From positions 1 through 20,945 of the forward strand of contig JBBBWG010026812.1 of assembly GCA_037176905.1 (NCBI GenBank): 20,945 bases of DNA, given 5' to 3'. Origin of the DNA: Azolla pinnata (lineage: Eukaryota; Streptophyta; Polypodiopsida; Salviniales; Salviniaceae). The translations under genes and the position numbers were made by a program. The notes under the pieces were generated by a model. That model worked only from the letters and a program-made list of their open reading frames with translations. It ran no database searches and was not told the DNA's origin. Numbering within the stretch: position 1 is the stretch's first letter; every line of letters begins with the position of its first letter. Shown here one piece after another: positions 17,136 through 20,945 of this stretch.

Positions 17136-20100
17136 ATGTCCTCGTTAGATGGATCATTGCCTTCTTTAGAGAAGAGAATATTGTCCCATTCTTCTATCGA
17201 TGAGTTGGCGCAAATGTTGATCAAATGTCGGAAGGAGAAGGATCGAGTTGAAGCTCTTCACGTGCATTCACATATATGTGCATGTGGTCTAGATGCTCAT
17301 CAATCCCTCAGCAACTACCTTGTTCCATTATTCGTGGATGTAGGAGCCATGTCTGATGCCCAACAGGTCTTTGACAAGATGCTATACAAGCATGGAATTT
17401 CCTGGAATTCTCTTATATATGGTTATACAAAATCTAGTACACCACATTGTGCATTTGATCTGTATGCAAGAATGCGGGTGGAGGATTCTATGCATCCATC
17501 CGGCCATACGATTGTAGCTTTATTTAAGGCTTGTACCAAGCTTGCAGACTTGGAACGAGGCCTTGAAATACATGCTGCGATATCCAAGCTGGGATTATTG
17601 GAAAAGGACCCTTTCGTAGGAACTTCGTTGGTTGATATGTATGCGAAATGTGGGGCAATCACCAAAGCACGGGAGATATTCGAGCAGCTTCCAGACAGAG
17701 ACGTGATCTCATGGACCACCCTCATCGCAGGATATGTCGAAGCTGGTGATGGTGAAGAAGCACTTCAATGTTTTGAGCATATGGGGATGGAGGGTTTCTC
17801 TCCAGATTGTATCGCGATTGTTTGCGTCTTGAAAGCTTGCAGCCACATGCAAGCTGTAGAAAAAGGGAAACAGATACACGTTCAAGCTACTACAATAGGA
17901 GCTGTAGGTGAGGATGCTTTTGTGTGTAGCACGCTAATAGATATGTACGGTAAATTTGGACTTATTTGTAAAGCGCAACAGATATTCGACGAGGTTTTGA
18001 TCCACGATACCATTTCATGGACGACTCTTATCATGGGATATTCCGAGCACGAGCAAGGTGAAATGGCACTGAAATGTTTCGAGCAGATGCACGTTGAGGG
18101 CATACATCCAGATGGCATCGCATTTGTCTGTAGCTTGAAGGCTTGTGGATCTGTAGGAGCGTCGGTAAAGCTACTTGAAATTCATTCCAAAATTGCCAGA
18201 ATGGGACTGCTAGAGAAAGATCTCGTCCTTGCAAACACCTTGCTCGGTATCTACGTGAAATTTAGATTGCTTGACGAAGCCTGCGAAGTCTTTGACAAGC
18301 TTTTCATGAGAGACGAGGTGTCGTGGACGGTGCTTATATCAGGTCATGCCGAAGAGGGGAACGCTAAGGAATCCATCGATTGTTTCGAGAGGATGCAACT
18401 CGAAGGCATCCGGCCGAACTCTGTAACATATATTGCCATCTTGAAGACTTTTAGCACAGCGGAGAACCTAGAGAAGATCCAGGCGATACATGCTGAAATA
18501 GAAAGAAGAGGGTTGTTTGGTGCGGAACTTGTAGGCACAACACTAGTTGATACATACGTCAAATGTGGCACGTTTGATGCGGCAGAATATGTGTTTGGTA
18601 AACTTCCCATCCGCGATGTAGTCTCGTGGACTGCACTAATTACGGGATACGCCGAACTCGGGCACGGTGCGTTTGCCCTGGAGCGTTTCAGCGAAATGCG
18701 GATGGAAGGCATCTCCCCTAGCGACGCTGCATTCACTTGTATCTTGAAAGCTTGTGGCAGCATAGGCTCCATCGCCAAGGGCCAAGAAGTACACGAAGAG
18801 GTTGAATCGCTCGGTTTGTTGGAAAGGGATATCGTCATGGGAACTACATTGGTCGACATGTATCTGAAATGTGGCCATCTTGCGAAGGCACGAGAGTGTT
18901 TTGATAAGCTCCGGGCTCGAGACGTCATCACCTGGAACACGCTAATTTCAGGATATGTGGAACACGATCAGAGTAAGGAAGCTTTGAAATGCTACGAAAA
19001 GATGCATTCAGAAAATATCGCCCCAGATCTTGTCACCCTCGTCTGTGTTTTGAAAGCTTGTGGTAGAACAGGGGCTGTGGACGAGGGCAGAGGCGTACAT
19101 GTAAAAGTTGAGAAAAAGGGTTCGTTCAAGTCGGAAATCGCCCTTGCCTTGGTCAGTATGTATGTCAAATGCGGCTCGATTCCAGAAGCATGGGAAACAT
19201 TTCTCAAACTTCGAGTCCATGAAGTCGGTCCGTGGAACTCGGTTATCAAAGCGTTTGCTGAGCAAGGACGCGGAACAGAAGTGGTCGAGTGTTTGATAAG
19301 AATGGAGGTGGACGGCATTTCTCCCGATTCTGGTACTTTGCTGTGCATCTTGAAAGGCTGTGGTAGCATCGAATCAGAAATGATGGTAGACTTGTCAGGA
19401 GGGAGCAGTGACGACACTGCTTCGGATGGTGGATGTCAACTTCTCGCCGTAGCCGAGTCTGTATTCGAAGATCTGCCGGTTAGGGATGTCGGTTCGTGGT
19501 CAGCTTTGATCTCGGCATACAACAAACGCGGGGATGAAGACAAAGCCATGCGATGCTTCGAGCGAATGCAGATAGAAGGTGCTCAGCCGAATCATGCCGC
19601 GTTGATCTGCAGCAGCCTGAAAGCCTGTGGCAGCGTGGAAGCGATGGAAAAGCTGTATGAAATACACGGCGACACGGAAAAGCGAGGCATGTTGGAAGGC
19701 GACGCGAGCGTAGGCAACAGCTTGGTCCACGTGTATTCGCAAAGGGGCGAGCTTGCAGCGGCGCATCAAGTGTTTGAGAGGCTGTTGGTACGAGATGTGG
19801 TATCGTGGACAGCCCTTATCGCGGGGTGCAGCGAGAACGGGCACGGAGGGATAGCGGTGGCGTGTTTGGAGCGGATGCGAATCGAGGGGGTCTCGCCGGA
19901 TGCCATCGCATGCAGCTGCGGCCTGAAGGCTTGCGGAAGGGTGGGAGCGATGGAAAGAGCCGAAGATCTCCTTGCCGAAGCGGAGCAGAGCAGCGACTAC
20001 GCCGTATGCTGCAGCCGGATCGCGGCGTACGCGAGGTGCGGCATGCACGGGAAAGCGGCCCGAGTGTTTGAGAGTCTCCCCGTGCGAGACGCGATCGCGT

Positions 20101-20945
20101 GGAGCGCGTTGCAAGCGGGGTACTGGGAACGCGGCCTCGACGAAGCGGCGTTGGATTGTTTGGAGCAGATGCGAGTCGAAGGCGTTTCCCCGGACGCGGT
20201 CAGCTACGTCTGCAGCCTGAAGGCGTGCGGGAGGATGGGGGCGCTGGACGAGGGCCGAGAAGTGCACTCGCGGATGGAGGCGGAGGGCGGCGTGGTCGCG
20301 GAGGGAGAGGAGAAGCGCAGCAGCACGGGAGAAGCGCTGATCGGAATGTACGGCAGGTGCGATGCGATGGCGGAGGCGCAGAGCGTGTTCGACAGGATGA
20401 TGCCCGTTCGCGATGCCGTAGCGTGGAACGCGCTGGTCGAAGGCTATGCGGAGAACGGATTCGGCGAGGAGGCGCTCGCGTGCATCGAGCACATGCGGAT
20501 CGAGGGCTGCTGCGATCCTCCGGGCGCGGCCACGCTGGCGTGCGGATTGAGGGCGTGCGCGAGCCTGCGGGCGGAGAGCTCGGGCCGAGGGATTCACGCG
20601 CTCGTCGAGAAGCACGGCCTGGGAGACGACATCGCGGTGCGCAGGGCCTTGGTGGAGATGTACGCGAGATGCGGGCGCGTGGATGTGGCGCGGGCGCTGT
20701 CGGACGGGCGGGGTTCTTGTTCGGCCGCGTGGTGTTGGGCGGCGTTGCTGGCTGGATATGTGGAGCGCGGCGAGGGCGAAGAAGCGATGCGGTGTCTGGA
20801 ATCGTCGATGCGGTGTCTGGAATCGTCGACGCGGTGTCTGGAATCGTCGACGCGGTGTCTGGAATCGTCGACGCGGTGTCTGGAATCGCCGATGCGGTGT
20901 CTGGAATCGCCGACGCTTCTCCTCCACGGCGGCGAAGAGGAGGAG
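17136..20945 (+). CDS. PLS-class pentatricopeptide repeat protein, 3' partial
   Basis: One frame stays open from the codon after a TAG at 17016-17018 to the right edge; the first ATG (17136, MSSLDGSLPSLEK) gives at least 1270 codons without an intron. After an opening L-S pair, about twelve P-L-S triplets of near 102 residues follow. P motifs (35 aa) read like VISWTTLIAGYVEAG...FSPD, L motifs (36 aa) like VCVLKACSHMQAVEKGKQIH, S motifs (31 aa) like FVGTSLVDMYAKCG...LPDRD. PLS-class PPR proteins bind organelle RNA base by base and usually guide C-to-U (in ferns also U-to-C) editing through a C-terminal E/DYW region, which is not in the window. Triplet 7 is degraded with an acidic linker (DLSGGSSDDTASDGG). 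From about 19500 the sequence becomes very GC-rich and the last P motif runs into a tandem MRCLESS repeat. The likely target is plastid or mitochondrial RNA; a transit peptide is not obvious. Confidence 0.88.
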   Translation, partial: MSSLDGSLPSLEKRILSHSSIDELAQMLIKCRKEKDRVEALHVHSHICACGLDAHQSLSNYLVPLFVDVGAMSDAQQVFDKMLYKHGISWNSLIYGYTKSSTPHCAFDLYARMRVEDSMHPSGHTIVALFKACTKLADLERGLEIHAAISKLGLLEKDPFVGTSLVDMYAKCGAITKAREIFEQLPDRDVISWTTLIAGYVEAGDGEEALQCFEHMGMEGFSPDCIAIVCVLKACSHMQAVEKGKQIHVQATTIGAVGEDAFVCSTLIDMYGKFGLICKAQQIFDEVLIHDTISWTTLIMGYSEHEQGEMALKCFEQMHVEGIHPDGIAFVCSLKACGSVGASVKLLEIHSKIARMGLLEKDLVLANTLLGIYVKFRLLDEACEVFDKLFMRDEVSWTVLISGHAEEGNAKESIDCFERMQLEGIRPNSVTYIAILKTFSTAENLEKIQAIHAEIERRGLFGAELVGTTLVDTYVKCGTFDAAEYVFGKLPIRDVVSWTALITGYAELGHGAFALERFSEMRMEGISPSDAAFTCILKACGSIGSIAKGQEVHEEVESLGLLERDIVMGTTLVDMYLKCGHLAKARECFDKLRARDVITWNTLISGYVEHDQSKEALKCYEKMHSENIAPDLVTLVCVLKACGRTGAVDEGRGVHVKVEKKGSFKSEIALALVSMYVKCGSIPEAWETFLKLRVHEVGPWNSVIKAFAEQGRGTEVVECLIRMEVDGISPDSGTLLCILKGCGSIESEMMVDLSGGSSDDTASDGGCQLLAVAESVFEDLPVRDVGSWSALISAYNKRGDEDKAMRCFERMQIEGAQPNHAALICSSLKACGSVEAMEKLYEIHGDTEKRGMLEGDASVGNSLVHVYSQRGELAAAHQVFERLLVRDVVSWTALIAGCSENGHGGIAVACLERMRIEGVSPDAIACSCGLKACGRVGAMERAEDLLAEAEQSSDYAVCCSRIAAYARCGMHGKAARVFESLPVRDAIAWSALQAGYWERGLDEAALDCLEQMRVEGVSPDAVSYVCSLKACGRMGALDEGREVHSRMEAEGGVVAEGEEKRSSTGEALIGMYGRCDAMAEAQSVFDRMMPVRDAVAWNALVEGYAENGFGEEALACIEHMRIEGCCDPPGAATLACGLRACASLRAESSGRGIHALVEKHGLGDDIAVRRALVEMYARCGRVDVARALSDGRGSCSAAWCWAALLAGYVERGEGEEAMRCLESSMRCLESSTRCLESSTRCLESSTRCLESPMRCLESPTLLLHGGEEEE
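20787..20912 (+). repeat. Six-unit 21-bp in-frame minisatellite in the PPR gene
   Basis: Six 21-bp units in a row encode MRCLESS or variants (TRCLESS, TRCLESP, MRCLESP). Units differ only at the second base (ATG or ACG) and at TCG or CCG. The unit matches the EEAMRCLE helix-B start of the P motif just before it, so it grew from PPR sequence. Confidence 0.95.

Noticed and set aside
17200-17202. ATG at 17200 as PPR start
   Set aside because: It is out of frame with the PPR motifs. In-frame ATGs are at 17136 and 17214; 17136 was chosen because the opening L motif extends upstream of 17214.
19500-20927. 475-codon open frame on the minus strand
   Set aside because: It mirrors the GC-rich 3' half of the PPR frame, is made of Arg/His/Pro-rich shadow sequence, and has a repeat (RRFQTP) that is the reverse of the 21-bp minisatellite.

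Overview
The window looks like nuclear DNA of a land plant, most likely a fern or another seed-free vascular plant. This is inferred from three things. There is an intron-containing gene of the plant FLK/PEPPER KH-domain family. There is a very long intronless PLS-class PPR gene whose repeats read in the style common in fern PPR proteins. There are many plant-type CCCTAAA telomere-like motifs. The genome also tolerates many micro- and minisatellites and has one 100-base assembly gap. No tool was run, so the taxonomic call is tentative.

Layout, with all three recognisable genes on the + strand. (1) 2-5913: FLK-like triple-KH RNA-binding protein, six exons, 5' end outside the window; its largest intron carries a ~350-bp diverged duplication. 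(2) 5914-8850: intergenic DNA with two diverged dispersed repeat families, one rich in heat-shock-element-like GAA/TTC arrays, a possible LTR-like piece straight after the FLK stop codon, and a CGAT-rich stretch before the next gene. (3) 8993-13907: three-exon gene for a receptor-like cytoplasmic kinase that has lost the VAIK lysine and the HRD aspartate, so a predicted pseudokinase. It is packed with Ser, Glu, Lys, Ala and Asp homopolymers made by in-frame trinucleotide repeats. Intron 1 holds a ~61-bp minisatellite with the assembly gap inside it; intron 2 holds five diverged copies of its own 3' splice-site region. (4) 13908-17135: intergenic DNA with telomere-like arrays (mixed CCCTAAA and CCCTAA), a Glu/Ala/Gly/Gln-type low-complexity block and a stretch rich in TTCTAGAA-type palindromes. 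(5) 17136-20945: PPR gene open to the window edge, with about twelve P-L-S triplets. Its 3' part is much more GC-rich and ends in a six-unit in-frame 21-bp minisatellite.

The genes do not form an obvious pathway. The FLK-like protein would act in nuclear RNA processing, the PPR protein probably in organelle RNA editing or processing, and the kinase-like protein at the plasma membrane through an N-terminal Gly-Cys lipidation site. The most unusual local signals are the pseudokinase with an acidic activation-segment insert, the array of duplicated splice acceptors in its second intron, and the HSE-like dispersed repeats.
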